64,000 bases of DNA from Variovorax guangxiensis (GCF_003952165.1 NZ_RXFT01000011.1:62001-126000), one strand, 5' to 3'. Counted from the first letter of the stretch, positions 53,990-63,094 are shown. Translations and numbers: made by a program. The notes: generated by a model not told the origin, from the sequence alone.

Positions 53990-54122
53990 CCAACTGCCGT
54001 GGTCCTGTGCGTTGAATGCGGCTGAGCTGTCTTCCCACGGCAGTTCATGATCGTCCACCGGGGCGCGCCGCTTCGTGCCGTTGGCTGCTGCTGCGCCAGC
54101 CCGCCGCGCTGCGGATTTTTCC

Positions 54123-54335
54123 CTACTCGCGCTTCCTGCCCAGCTTCACCAGCTCGACCACGATCAGCGCGATGCCCAGCACCAATGCGAACCAGCCCAC
54201 CAGATAGGCCCCCGCCACCATCTCGAACCAGCGCGTGCCCTGCAGGAAGCGCGGCGCCAGCAGGACGGCGATGCCGATCACCAGGCAGAGGATGCCGCGT
54301 TCGAGGGTGCGGAGAGGGCGGGATGGTCTTGTCAT
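54123..54335 (-). CDS. Small hypothetical membrane protein
   Basis: This 70-aa protein has two membrane segments (LERGILCLVIGIAVLLAPRFL and GWFALVLGIALIVVELVKLG) with positively charged ends. No family recognised. The codon use and membrane pattern support a real gene. Confidence 0.62.
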   Translation of the reverse strand: MTRPSRPLRTLERGILCLVIGIAVLLAPRFLQGTRWFEMVAGAYLVGWFALVLGIALIVVELVKLGRKRE

Positions 54336-54361
54336 GCGAGCGGGAGTGTACCGGCGGGATA

Positions 54362-55849
54362 TCAGTAGCTGACGTTCAGGCTGACGCCGGAATAGCCGAT
54401 GTATCCGTAGATCGCGATGTAGAAGTCACCAGGTGGCGGATTGCTGATGTTCGCTATCTCGTTGCTGCCATTGACGTAGGGACGAATGTCCCAGGCCGTT
54501 GCACTCGGCAGACCGCCAAAGCGGATGTACATATCTCCATCACCGCCAGCTGGCCCGGTCATGCTGACGTTCATTTGCGCAATGCCGGGTGGCACCGTGA
54601 TCTTGAAGTATTTCCAACTGCCAGTGCTGCCGGCAAGCCCTTGCGCTGGCTGGCCATTGGCCAAGGCGGTGATCGCAGGCTGGGTGTCAAGCTTGTACGA
54701 CCGCATCTTCACGTCATAGTCACTGACAGGTTGGTTCGCTGCTGTCCATGCGATGGTGAAGTTGCCTGCTTTGTCGATTGCAGAGTTCGCATAGAACACG
54801 TTGGCGAAACCAGGATCCACCTGGAACTCGTTGCCGATGGGAGTGCCATCGCTCATGAATTGCCTGGCGTAGAGGATGTATCCCGTTGCTGGAGGTGTCG
54901 CCTGCATTCTCCAGGTTGCTACGAAGCTGCCATCTTCGGTCATGCTCACATGGGCCTGAGGACTTGACTGCTGCGTTGTCTGATTCAGCCGGATGGGCGA
55001 TCCAACGGCGTAGCCCGACGCATTAAATCGCAGCACGTAGGAATCCCAGGTGAGTCCGTCCTGGGTGGAGTTCCATGCGATGACGAAAGAACCTTGCGGG
55101 CTTGTGGCGAGTACCCCACCGTCTCGTGCCCCTGGCAACGTCGAAGGAATGATCGTTGGCGAGGTGATCGGCTGCGCTTGACTGTTGAAGCGCTGCATGT
55201 AGAGCGCCAAGTTGTTGCTCGAGGAATTGTTCACCACAATCCAGGACACCGTGATGTTTCCGGCCGCATCACTGACCATGGTGTTGACGCTCACGGTGTT
55301 TGCTATGGGAGCCAAGACCTGGGTTTCGTTGCCCAGAGGAATGCCCGCAGCCGTGAAACGCCTGAGCGCAAGCGCCGAAGTTTGGTTGACGGAGGTCGAA
55401 TAAAAAATCGAGAGATTGCCATCCGCGTCCATGCTAGTCAGGGCAGCACTCGCATTGAGATGAGGTCTGAATGAGCTTGTTCGAATGTTCCCGTTGCGGT
55501 CGTAGAGCGTGATGTTCGCGTTTGCGCTCGTGACGGTGAAGTTCCCCACGCGGTCCGTGGAGATGCCATATGAATAAACCGGCACCGCCATCTTTGTCGG
55601 CGAAAGTACCCCGGCAGAACTGATGCGTTGTACATAGCCGGTCGCGGCGGGATAGTCCATCCAGTGCAAGAGCTTTTCGCCGTTCCCGCTCGCAACCAGG
55701 CTGGAGAGCCCGGCTATGGCCTGATTTCCCGGAAGGCTTGTATTGACAACGCTGGGGTTGTCGATGGGGCCTGCATTCGCAAGCCCTCCCAGACAAGACA
55801 GAACACAGACCGCCACCGTCAAGAGACGTTTCAATGAAGCTAACAACAT
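54362..55849 (-). CDS. Secreted seven-repeat protein with PPC-like C-terminus
   Basis: This 495-aa protein has a signal peptide (cleavage near GLANAG). Seven copies of a D-x-x-G-[NS]-[FIL]-x-[IV]-x-[W] motif are spaced 43-56 residues apart at about 54, 99, 141, 194, 250, 304 and 359. This suggests a seven-bladed propeller. Residues about 395-495 (SWKYFKITVPPGIAQMNVSM, GDMYIRFG, GDFYIAIYGYIGYSGVSL) match the pre-peptidase C-terminal (PPC) domain. It is richer in A and T than its neighbours. No enzyme motif is visible. Confidence 0.8.
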   Translation of the reverse strand: MLLASLKRLLTVAVCVLSCLGGLANAGPIDNPSVVNTSLPGNQAIAGLSSLVASGNGEKLLHWMDYPAATGYVQRISSAGVLSPTKMAVPVYSYGISTDRVGNFTVTSANANITLYDRNGNIRTSSFRPHLNASAALTSMDADGNLSIFYSTSVNQTSALALRRFTAAGIPLGNETQVLAPIANTVSVNTMVSDAAGNITVSWIVVNNSSSNNLALYMQRFNSQAQPITSPTIIPSTLPGARDGGVLATSPQGSFVIAWNSTQDGLTWDSYVLRFNASGYAVGSPIRLNQTTQQSSPQAHVSMTEDGSFVATWRMQATPPATGYILYARQFMSDGTPIGNEFQVDPGFANVFYANSAIDKAGNFTIAWTAANQPVSDYDVKMRSYKLDTQPAITALANGQPAQGLAGSTGSWKYFKITVPPGIAQMNVSMTGPAGGDGDMYIRFGGLPSATAWDIRPYVNGSNEIANISNPPPGDFYIAIYGYIGYSGVSLNVSY

Positions 55850-55944
55850 GAATTCCCTCTTCCTATATTTCGATTTTTAGTCTTCGATTAACGGCTCGAA
55901 GAAAAGCCGATTCATTTGTGCGCGGCAGCCCCGATCTCGTCTCG

Positions 55945-57132
55945 TTAGTGTGTCGTGGCGCCGCGCATGGCTGCCGGGTGGCCCTGCAGCGAAAGGGACT
56001 TCCCCGTCGGTACCAGCGTATCCCCGTCCAGCCGCAGGATCGTGACATCCTGGTCGATGAAGTTGCCCACGTACAGATACCTGCCATCGGCGCTCCACAC
56101 CGCACCCTCCGGCAGCCCGCGCACCACCACCTCGTTGGCGCGCGTGACCTTCTTGCCGTCGATCTTCAGCAGCACCACCGAGCCGTTGCGGTTGTAGAAG
56201 TAGGCGTTCTTCGCCGCGTTGCTGCCGCGCAGGATCACCGCCACCGCATGCTTGCCGGTCGGGCTCACGGCCAGGCCCTCGGGGCCGTCGCCGACGACCA
56301 CCTTGTCGACCACGCGCGGCGGCGCGGCTTCCATGTCGATCACGCTGACCGTGTCGACCTGTCCGTCGGAGGCGCCCGAGTTGCCGTTGTCGGCGGTCAG
56401 CGCGAGCTTGCCGTCGGGCGTCACGTCGACGTTGTAGGGCCACAGGCCTGCGGCGAGGTCGACCTTGTTGTAGCTGACCTTCTCGCCGTTCACGTCGAGC
56501 AGCGCGATCTTGTGGCTCGGGAACTTGGCCGCCAGCGCACGCTTGCCGTCGGGCGTGAAGCGCACGTGCGCCACCGAGTCGCCCATGGCCACGGTGTCGA
56601 CCAGCGTCACCTTCTTGCCCGAGATGCGCAGCACGCTCACCGAGTTGTCGGCGCGGTTGGCCACCAGCGCCAGGTCGCCCGCGCGGTTGATCGACAGGCC
56701 CGAGGGCTGCCTGCCCACCTGCAGCGTGTCGAGCAGCCTGGGCGGCGTGGTGGTCAGGTCGATCACGAAGAGCCGGTTGTCGGGCACCTGCTTGCGCGCG
56801 CCGTTGTCCTCGACCACGTTGAGCGAGTTGGCGACCAGCGCCAGCGTCTCGCCGGGCGTGATCGCGAGGTTGGTCGGCGGACCGGCGATGGTGTTGTCCA
56901 GCTGCAGCGTGCCGAGCACCTTGGGCGCCAGCGGATCGGTGCCGATGTCCAGCACCTGCACCGTGTCGCGCCCCATCGGGCCGAGGATCACTGCGCCGGC
57001 GTCGTTCCACGACTGCTTCTCGTCGTTCGCCACCAGCATCAGCTGGCGCTGGGGCAGCGTTGGGGTGAGGTTCGTGCAGCCCGCGACGAGCGCAAGGGCC
57101 GCGGCCGCGAGCGCGGTGGAACGCAACTTCAT
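55945..57132 (-). CDS. YVTN beta-propeller lipoprotein
   Basis: This 395-aa protein has a lipobox (ALALVAGCTNL, Cys19) and beta-propeller repeats with VANR/D-T-V-S-V motifs (LALVANRADNSVSVLRI, VDTVSVIDMEAAPPRVVD, GRYLYVGNFIDQDVTILRL). It is a cell-envelope propeller of unknown ligand. ATG 57132 has a good signal start. Divergent from the DUF2164 gene. Confidence 0.87.
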   Translation of the reverse strand: MKLRSTALAAAALALVAGCTNLTPTLPQRQLMLVANDEKQSWNDAGAVILGPMGRDTVQVLDIGTDPLAPKVLGTLQLDNTIAGPPTNLAITPGETLALVANSLNVVEDNGARKQVPDNRLFVIDLTTTPPRLLDTLQVGRQPSGLSINRAGDLALVANRADNSVSVLRISGKKVTLVDTVAMGDSVAHVRFTPDGKRALAAKFPSHKIALLDVNGEKVSYNKVDLAAGLWPYNVDVTPDGKLALTADNGNSGASDGQVDTVSVIDMEAAPPRVVDKVVVGDGPEGLAVSPTGKHAVAVILRGSNAAKNAYFYNRNGSVVLLKIDGKKVTRANEVVVRGLPEGAVWSADGRYLYVGNFIDQDVTILRLDGDTLVPTGKSLSLQGHPAAMRGATTH

Positions 57133-57225
57133 GGGTGTCTCCGGTGTGTGTTGTTGTGAGCGCGCATGGTAGCGAAGGGGGCCGCCGGCACAATGGGCCG
57201 GTCGATCCAACTTCCGGAACAGCCC

Positions 57226-57498
57226 ATGACCATCGAGATACCGAAGGAAGCCCGCCAGCAGGCCATCACCTCCATCGAGCGCTATTTCCGCGAGAACATG
57301 GAAGAACCCATCGGCAACGTCGCGGCGGGTGCGCTGCTCGGTTTCTTCCTGGAGGAGATCGGGCCGCTGGTCTACAACCGGGCGGTGGCCGAAGTGCAGG
57401 AGCGGCTGCAGGCGCGCGTTTCGGAGATCGACCTCGAGGTGCACGAGGACGAATTCCAGTACTGGCGCAAATTCGACAAGCAGAAGAAAGGCCGCTAG
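57226..57498 (+). CDS. DUF2164-family protein
   Basis: This 90-aa protein matches DUF2164: IEIPKEARQQAITSIERYFRENMEEPIGNVAAGALLGFFLEEIGPLVYNRAVAEVQERL. A small helical cytoplasmic protein of unknown function. A 15-bp tandem duplication spans its stop codon and leaves a second in-frame TAG. Confidence 0.92.
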   Translation: MTIEIPKEARQQAITSIERYFRENMEEPIGNVAAGALLGFFLEEIGPLVYNRAVAEVQERLQARVSEIDLEVHEDEFQYWRKFDKQKKGR

Positions 57499-57514
57499 CA
57501 GAAAGGCCGCTAGC
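57485..57514. repeat. 15-bp tandem duplication over a stop codon
   Basis: AGAAAGGCCGCTAGC occurs twice in tandem and without change (57485-57499, 57500-57514). It duplicates the last four codons and stop of the DUF2164 gene; since 15 is a multiple of three, a second TAG stays in frame. Confidence 0.9.
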
Positions 57515-57588
57515 GAAGCCTGCCAGCGTAGCGCCCGCGCATCGTGGCGAGTTCAGAAATGCTTCAAAACGTTGCAGAATTCGCAGCC

Positions 57589-58011
57589 ATGCACCTCCAC
57601 CGCACCTCCCAAAGCCGCGCGACTCCTTCCGTTTTGCGCGCCCTTGCGGCCTTGCCCTTCGTGCTCGCCGCTTCTTTCGCCACCGCACAGCAGGACCCGT
57701 CGGGCTTTCCGCTCGACTCGGTCGGCTACCTGAACGAGGAACTGCCCCGCATGGAGGCGGCCATCGCCGCGAAAGACCGCAGCTTCTTCCACGGCGCGAT
57801 GGTCCGCACAGTGCAGTTCTCGGAGCGCTGGGGCTTCAAGAGCAAGGCCAATCCCGAACTCGCGGCGTACCCGATGTGCACGGCGGCGGTGATGGACTAC
57901 GCTGTGGTCGGCATGTGCCGGCTCGCACCGTCCGACGAGTGCGAGCCCGGGCTGGCCTCGCGCTTCGACGCGAACGTGCAGCGCTGCCGGGAGCTGGCGG
58001 CAAGGAAATAG
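57589..58011 (+). CDS. Hypothetical exported protein
   Basis: This 140-aa protein from ATG 57589 has a signal-like segment (VLRALAALPFVLAASFATAQQ). The mature part has four Cys (PMCTAAVMDY, GMCRLAPSDECEPG, RCRELA) that could form two disulfides. No family recognised. An ATG 45 bp earlier is possible. It is followed 31 bp later by the enoyl-CoA hydratase gene. Confidence 0.72.
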   Translation: MHLHRTSQSRATPSVLRALAALPFVLAASFATAQQDPSGFPLDSVGYLNEELPRMEAAIAAKDRSFFHGAMVRTVQFSERWGFKSKANPELAAYPMCTAAVMDYAVVGMCRLAPSDECEPGLASRFDANVQRCRELAARK

Positions 58012-58042
58012 CCCAAAGAGACGAAAGAAAGAGACACCCGCC

Positions 58043-58843
58043 ATGGACTACGCCGCCCGCTACAAGACCCTCGCCATCGAGCGCCGCGGCGCGAACGGCG
58101 GGGTGCTCGACATCCGGATGCTGGCGGCCAACGGCAAGCTGCCCACGGCGGGCCATGACGGCCATCGCGAACTCGCCGAGATCTGGCGCGACGTGTCGGC
58201 CGACGACAGCGTGCGCTGCGCGGTGCTGCGGGGCGAAGGGCTGGGCTTCTCGGGCGGCGGCGACCTCGCCATGGTGCAGGACATGACCACCGACGACGCG
58301 GTGCGCCAGCGCGTGTGGCGCGAGGCGCGCGACCTCGTCTACAACATCATCAACTGCGACAAGCCCATCGTGAGCGCCATGCACGGCCCGGCGGTGGGCG
58401 CGGGCCTGGTGGCGGGGCTGCTGGCCGACATCTCCATCGCCGCGAAGAACGCGAAGATCGTCGACGGCCACACCCGCCTGGGCGTGGCGGCGGGCGACCA
58501 CGCCGCCATCGTCTGGCCGCTGCTGTGCGGCATGGCCAAGGCCAAGTACCACCTGCTGCTGTGCGAGCCGGTGAGCGGCGAGGAAGCCGAGCGCATCGGC
58601 CTCGTGTCGCTCGCGGTGGAAGAATCCGACCTGCTGCCCCGCGCCTACGAGGTGGCCGAGCGGCTCGCGGCCGGCAGCCAGAGCGCGATCCGCTTCACCA
58701 AGTACGCGCTGAACAACTGGTTGCGCCAGGCCGGCCCGACCTTCGATGCCTCGCTGGCGCTCGAATTCATGGGCTTCGCGGGGGCCGGTGTGCGCGAGGG
58801 CGTCGCCTCGTTGCGCGAGAAGCGCGCGCCCAACTTCGGCTGA
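58043..58843 (+). CDS. Enoyl-CoA hydratase/isomerase-family protein
   Basis: This 266-aa crotonase-fold protein has GLGFSGGGDLAMVQDM in place of the classical oxyanion-hole FSAGAD, then MHGPAVGAGLVAGLLADISIAAKNAKIVDGHTRLGVAAGD. The catalytic Glu of hydratases near AGD-x-G is not clearly in place, so it may be an isomerase, hydrolase or another member. Acts on an acyl-CoA in the cytoplasm. Confidence 0.88.
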   Translation: MDYAARYKTLAIERRGANGGVLDIRMLAANGKLPTAGHDGHRELAEIWRDVSADDSVRCAVLRGEGLGFSGGGDLAMVQDMTTDDAVRQRVWREARDLVYNIINCDKPIVSAMHGPAVGAGLVAGLLADISIAAKNAKIVDGHTRLGVAAGDHAAIVWPLLCGMAKAKYHLLLCEPVSGEEAERIGLVSLAVEESDLLPRAYEVAERLAAGSQSAIRFTKYALNNWLRQAGPTFDASLALEFMGFAGAGVREGVASLREKRAPNFG

Positions 58844-58860
58844 ACAAAGACCGGCCGGCC

Positions 58861-59964
58861 TCAGGCCTTGCGCAACCCCTGCAGCGTCTGCAGCAGCACC
58901 ACCCGCGTCTGCCCGAGGATCATCCCCTTCCACTCGTCGTTGTCGCAGTAGAAGCCGTCGCGCAGCCGCGTGCGGATCTCGCGCTTCTGCGCTTCCGGCG
59001 CCTCGGGGTGGCGGCGCAGCCAGGTGTCGGCGCGCAGGCGGTCGAGCACTTCCAGGTCGGGCAGGGTGCCGAATTCGAGGCCCATGGGCGCGATCTTCGC
59101 GTTGGGGCATTCGTCGTACGCGGTGGAAATCACAGGGCCCGACACGTCGGCCGAGGCCGAGTCGCCGGCGAAGGGCGCGAACACGTCGGCGCCCCACCAG
59201 TCGTGAGCCCGCGCCAGGTCCTCGGGCGTGTTGCGGCCGGGGTAGATCTTCTCGCCGTGGCCGTAGGGGCCCAGACCGGTGTGCACGTCGATCCAGCCGA
59301 GGTGCGTGGCCGAGGCGGCGTACTTGCGCAGGATCTTGCGGATGGTCCTGTTGCTCCACGAAGGCGCGGTGCCGCCGTAGAACAGGCCGTCGGGCGAGGT
59401 GTACTGGCCGCGCGTCACGGCGGCGCGGAAGGCGCGCATGCCGTGCTTCTCGACGTAGGCGGCCACGGCCGCTTCGTCGGCGGGCGTCGGCGGCCAGGTG
59501 GCGGGCAGCACCAGGGGCTCGACCTCGGCGTACTCGGCATTCACCGGCAGCGGCGCGTTGAAGTCGATGTGGTTGCGGTTCAGGTCGATGTTGTCTTCGT
59601 TCGTGCGGTGCAGGTGCGAGAAGCCGTGCGGATTGACCGCGTGCACCAGCAGCAGCGAGACGCCGGCCTGCTCCAGCCGCGAGAGCAGGTCCGCGTCGTT
59701 GAGCGTGGCGATCTGCGTGCCCGAGCCGCAGAAGCCTTCGGGGCCGTGCGTGCCCGAGCTCACGAGCAGCACCTTCTTCGCGTCGATGGCGCCGACCAGC
59801 GCGACGTCGGTGGCCAGCTCTTCGCCGAGCGCGCCCCTGTGCGCTTCCATCACGAAGGATTCGATGGCGGCGCCGCGCTGCGCGGCAGCCTCCAGGAACT
59901 TGGCGCGGGCCTCGACATACGTGCCCGAGAAGAAGCGCGTGGCAGCGGTGGGTTGTGCTTGCAT
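58861..59964 (-). CDS. DUF2817/M14-like metallopeptidase
   Basis: This 367-aa protein has the zinc-site motif THGPEG (His-x2-Glu), LNRNHIDF and IDVHTGLGPYGHGEK (His), matching the DUF2817 branch of carboxypeptidase-like proteins. No signal peptide. It lies 43 bp after the MFS gene on the same strand, so transport and hydrolysis of the same compound are likely. Substrate unknown. Confidence 0.88.
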   Translation of the reverse strand: MQAQPTAATRFFSGTYVEARAKFLEAAAQRGAAIESFVMEAHRGALGEELATDVALVGAIDAKKVLLVSSGTHGPEGFCGSGTQIATLNDADLLSRLEQAGVSLLLVHAVNPHGFSHLHRTNEDNIDLNRNHIDFNAPLPVNAEYAEVEPLVLPATWPPTPADEAAVAAYVEKHGMRAFRAAVTRGQYTSPDGLFYGGTAPSWSNRTIRKILRKYAASATHLGWIDVHTGLGPYGHGEKIYPGRNTPEDLARAHDWWGADVFAPFAGDSASADVSGPVISTAYDECPNAKIAPMGLEFGTLPDLEVLDRLRADTWLRRHPEAPEAQKREIRTRLRDGFYCDNDEWKGMILGQTRVVLLQTLQGLRKA

Positions 59965-60007
59965 GGGGTGGGACTCCTGTGCTTTGAATGGTGATGAAGG
60001 CCGTGGG

Positions 60008-61336
60008 TCAGGCCGATGCCGAATGGGCGCCGGCGGCGTCGATGTCGCGGCCCGTATGGTCGCGAAGCCAGAGCAGGCCCAGCAGCGAGACCACGGTCAT
60101 CGCCACCAGGTACCAGGCCGGCGCGAGCTTGCTGCCCGTGGCGTTGAGCAGCCAGGTGCTGATGAAGGGCGCAAAGCCGCCGAAGAGCGCCACGCCCACG
60201 CTGTACACCAGCGACATGCCGCTGGCGCGCACCGCCTTCGGGAACATCTCCGGCAGCATCGTGATGCCGGGCACCGTCTGGACGACCAAGCCGAAGCTGA
60301 ACACGCCGAGCACCACGAACAGCACCGTGGGCGTGGGCGAGGCGTTCAGCCACAGGAAGCCGGGATAGATCAGCAGGGCGAGCGCGACGCGGCTCCAGAC
60401 GATCAGCGTCTTGCGGCCCACCACGTCCGACAGCTTGCCGACGAAGGGCGCGAAGGCGAAGGAGATGAGGCCGGTGAGCGCGGCGCCGAAGAGCGCCACC
60501 GAGGGCGTGAAGCCCAGCTCGCGCACGGCGTACGTGGGCATGTAGAAGGTCACGACATACGCCGCCGTGGTGCCGCCGACCAGCGAAAGAATGGCCGCCA
60601 GCACCGTCCTGCCGTGCTGCGTGCAGACGATCTTCAGGCTGCTCTCGCGCGGCGCGGCGGCCTCCCGCGGCGAGATGTGCAGCGACTCTTCGAGATGGCG
60701 GCGGATGTACATGCCCACCGGCGCGATCAGCATGCCGATGATGAAGGGAATGCGCCAGCCCCAGCTCTGCATCGATTCGGCAGACAGCGTGAAGGTCAGC
60801 AGACCCACCACGACGGCGCCGAGCATCACGCCCAGGCCCTGGCTCGCGAACTGCCAGCTCGCCATGTAGCCGCGGTTGGCCGGCGTGGCGTGTTCCACCA
60901 GCAGCGTGGTCGATGCGCCGACCTCGCCGCCGGCCGAGAAGCCCTGGATGAGCCGCGCCAGCACGATGACGATGGGCGCCGCGACGCCGATGGCTGCATA
61001 GGTGGGCGTGAAGGCGATCATGGCGCAGCCCAGCGCCATCAGGAAGATGGTGAGCGTCATGGCCTTCTTGCGGCCCGCGCGGTCCGCGTATGCGCCGATC
61101 ACGATGCCGCCCAGCGGCCGCATGATGAAGCCCACGCCGAAGCTGGCCACCGTCAGCAGCAGCTGGCCGTAGGAACTGAAGGTCGGGAAGAACAGCTTGC
61201 CGATCACGAGCGCCAGGAAACCGTAGACGGTGAAGTCGAAGAACTCCAGCCCGTTGCCGATGGTGGTGGCCACGATGGTCTGGCGGCGGCGCGCGGGGGA
61301 CGAGGACGGCGCGGGCCGGGTGCTTGGGGTGCTCAT
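60008..61336 (-). CDS. MFS transporter, metabolite:H+ symporter type
   Basis: This 442-aa inner-membrane protein has 12 TM segments and the MHS/ShiA-ProP motifs: GNGLEFFDFTVYGFLALVIGKLFF, GGIVIGAYADRAGRKKAM, LIQGFSAGGEVGASTTLLVEHATPANRG. These transporters bring in carboxylates, osmolytes or related metabolites. Divergent from a LysR gene and cotranscribed with the DUF2817 peptidase gene. Confidence 0.92.
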   Translation of the reverse strand: MSTPSTRPAPSSSPARRRQTIVATTIGNGLEFFDFTVYGFLALVIGKLFFPTFSSYGQLLLTVASFGVGFIMRPLGGIVIGAYADRAGRKKAMTLTIFLMALGCAMIAFTPTYAAIGVAAPIVIVLARLIQGFSAGGEVGASTTLLVEHATPANRGYMASWQFASQGLGVMLGAVVVGLLTFTLSAESMQSWGWRIPFIIGMLIAPVGMYIRRHLEESLHISPREAAAPRESSLKIVCTQHGRTVLAAILSLVGGTTAAYVVTFYMPTYAVRELGFTPSVALFGAALTGLISFAFAPFVGKLSDVVGRKTLIVWSRVALALLIYPGFLWLNASPTPTVLFVVLGVFSFGLVVQTVPGITMLPEMFPKAVRASGMSLVYSVGVALFGGFAPFISTWLLNATGSKLAPAWYLVAMTVVSLLGLLWLRDHTGRDIDAAGAHSASA

Positions 61337-61421
61337 GTGTCTCCAGTGTTGGCTTTGCTTTTCGGAATGTCGGTCGAAGGTCTACGCCCTGGCCGCGCCG
61401 GATGCTAGAGATTCGCCGCTG

Positions 61422-61471
61422 TCATGAAAAGACAATAATTGGGCTTCGAAGATAACTTTTGGTTTTCATGA
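61422..61471. promoter_or_regulatory. Candidate LysR operator dyad
   Basis: TCATGAAAA (61422-61430) and TTTTCATGA (61463-61471) are perfect 9-bp inverted arms 32 bp apart, in the 131-bp gap between the divergent MFS and LysR genes; the right arm includes the LysR ATG. A further AAAAG/CTTTT pair lies inside. The placement fits LysR autoregulation, but the spacing is wider than a typical T-N11-A site. Confidence 0.45.
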
Positions 61472-62370
61472 AACCCAACCAGCTGCATGCCTTCGTGGCC
61501 GTGGTGGAGCAGTTGAGCATCCGTGCCGCCGCGCGCGTGCTGGGCATCTCGCAGCCGGCTGTCACCAAGATCGTGCGCGAGCTGGAGCGCGAGGTCGGCG
61601 CGCCGCTGGTGGAGCGCAGCGTCAAGGGCGTGCAGCTCACCGAATTCGGCAAGGCCTTCGCGCCGCGCGCCCGGCTGCTGCTGGCCGACATGCAGCGCGT
61701 CCGCGACGAGATCGCACAGATCCGCGACGGTCTCACCGGCAAGGTGGCGCTGGCCGTCAGCACCTCCTTCGCGCTCACCGTGCTGCCGGTGGCCTTCAAG
61801 GACTTCCACGCGCGGCTGCCCGCCGTAGACGTGCAGTTCAGCGAGACCGTGCTGCCCTGGATGCTTGCGCGCCTGCGCGAGGGCTCGCTCGACTTCGCGG
61901 TGGCGCACGTGGTGCCGGGCCGGCTCGATCCGCAGTTCGAGGCGATGGAGCTCTTCCCGGTGAAGCTTGTGGTGGGCCTGCGCGAGCGCCATCCGCTGCG
62001 CGCGAGCAGATCGATACGCGATCTCTACAAGGCCGAGTGGATTCTTCCGGGCGACGACCACTTCAGCGGCCGCGAGGCGGTGTCGCCCTTGCTGCCGCTG
62101 GGGCTGCCGCCGCCGGCGCGGGTGATCCAGGGGCAGTCGGTCACGGTGGCGCTGGCGCTGGTCGGGCAGATGGACCTCGTCGGCCTGTTCGTCGAGCCGC
62201 TGGCCACGCTGACCTTCAAGCGCCACGGCATCCGCCGCGTGGAGATCGAGGAAGAGCTGCCGACGCTCAGCGTGAGCGTCATCAAGCGGCGCGGGCAGTT
62301 GCTGACGCCGGCCGCGCAGCATTTCGTCGAATGCATCCAGCGGGCCTCGGCGGCGGCGGTGGCTGCCTAG
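61468..62370 (+). CDS. LysR-family transcriptional regulator
   Basis: This 300-aa regulator has the N-terminal winged helix (LHAFVAVVEQLSIRAAARVLGISQPAVTKIVRELEREVGAPLVERSVKG) and an effector domain from about residue 90. ATG 61468 is preferred; a TTG three codons earlier is the only other near start. It likely controls the divergent MFS-DUF2817 operon. Its TAG stop and that of the convergent glutathione transferase share CTAG. Confidence 0.92.
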   Translation: MKPNQLHAFVAVVEQLSIRAAARVLGISQPAVTKIVRELEREVGAPLVERSVKGVQLTEFGKAFAPRARLLLADMQRVRDEIAQIRDGLTGKVALAVSTSFALTVLPVAFKDFHARLPAVDVQFSETVLPWMLARLREGSLDFAVAHVVPGRLDPQFEAMELFPVKLVVGLRERHPLRASRSIRDLYKAEWILPGDDHFSGREAVSPLLPLGLPPPARVIQGQSVTVALALVGQMDLVGLFVEPLATLTFKRHGIRRVEIEEELPTLSVSVIKRRGQLLTPAAQHFVECIQRASAAAVAA

Positions 62371-63026
62371 GCCTGGGCAGGAGGAAAGACCACGCCGGCC
62401 TCGCCCGGCTTCCAGGGCTCGTACTTGTGCATGGCGCGCTCGAAGAGTTCCGATGCGGTCCAGCCCGAGAGCCAGGCCTGCAGGCGCGGCCAGGGCTGGG
62501 CGCCGAACCATGCCGCGTCAACCATCGCGAACTGGCGCACGAAGGGCATGAGGGCGGCGTCGGCCAGTGTCGTGCGGGTGCCGGCCAGGTTCGCCGAGGT
62601 CGAGAGCCGGGCTTCGAGATCGCGCAGGAAGGCCGCGCCACGCTCGCGTGCGGGCTCGCCGCCGTCCGCATGCCGGTCGGGGTACTTGTAGCGGTCGAGC
62701 TGAGGCTTGAAGCCCTCGTCGCAGGCGGCGACCAGCGCGAGCATGTCCTGCAGCGTGCCGGTCTCTGGCTGGAGCCAGCCGTGTGGATCGCTGCGGCGCA
62801 GCGCCCACAGCATCACGTCCAGGCTCTGCTCCAGCACCGCGCCGTCTTCGGCGACCAGCACCGGTACCGTCCCCTTGGGAGAGGCCGCGAGCATGTCGGC
62901 CGGCTTGTTCTTCAGCGCCACCTCACGCAGCTCGCACCGCTGGCCGCCGGCGACCAGCGCGAGGCGGGCGCGCATCGCGTAGGGACAGCGGCGGAACGAG
63001 TAGAGAACGGGCAGGGCGGGAGGCAT
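62367..63026 (-). CDS. Glutathione S-transferase-family protein
   Basis: This 219-aa protein has the thioredoxin-like N-terminus with YSFRRCPYAMRARLAL, then LKNKPADMLAASPKGTVPVLVAEDGAVLEQSLDVMLWAL, where the Cys (position 13-15 region) suits an omega/beta-like or GrxB-like mechanism. The C-terminal helical domain follows to residue 219. Divergent from the AraC gene across a very short gap. Confidence 0.9.
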   Translation of the reverse strand: MPPALPVLYSFRRCPYAMRARLALVAGGQRCELREVALKNKPADMLAASPKGTVPVLVAEDGAVLEQSLDVMLWALRRSDPHGWLQPETGTLQDMLALVAACDEGFKPQLDRYKYPDRHADGGEPARERGAAFLRDLEARLSTSANLAGTRTTLADAALMPFVRQFAMVDAAWFGAQPWPRLQAWLSGWTASELFERAMHKYEPWKPGEAGVVFPPAQA

Positions 63027-63052
63027 TCGATCCGGACAGGCGAAGCAGCCGA

Positions 63053-63085
63053 TTTTCGGACATGCCACGGCCGTTTTTCCAGACA
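63053..63085. promoter_or_regulatory. Candidate direct repeats for AraC-type control
   Basis: TTTTCGGACA (63053-63062) and TTTTCCAGACA (63075-63085) repeat in the same orientation about 22 bp apart, two helix turns, in the gap between the divergent glutathione-transferase and AraC genes. AraC proteins often bind such direct repeats. Confidence 0.35.
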
Positions 63086-63094
63086 ATCGGGCCC

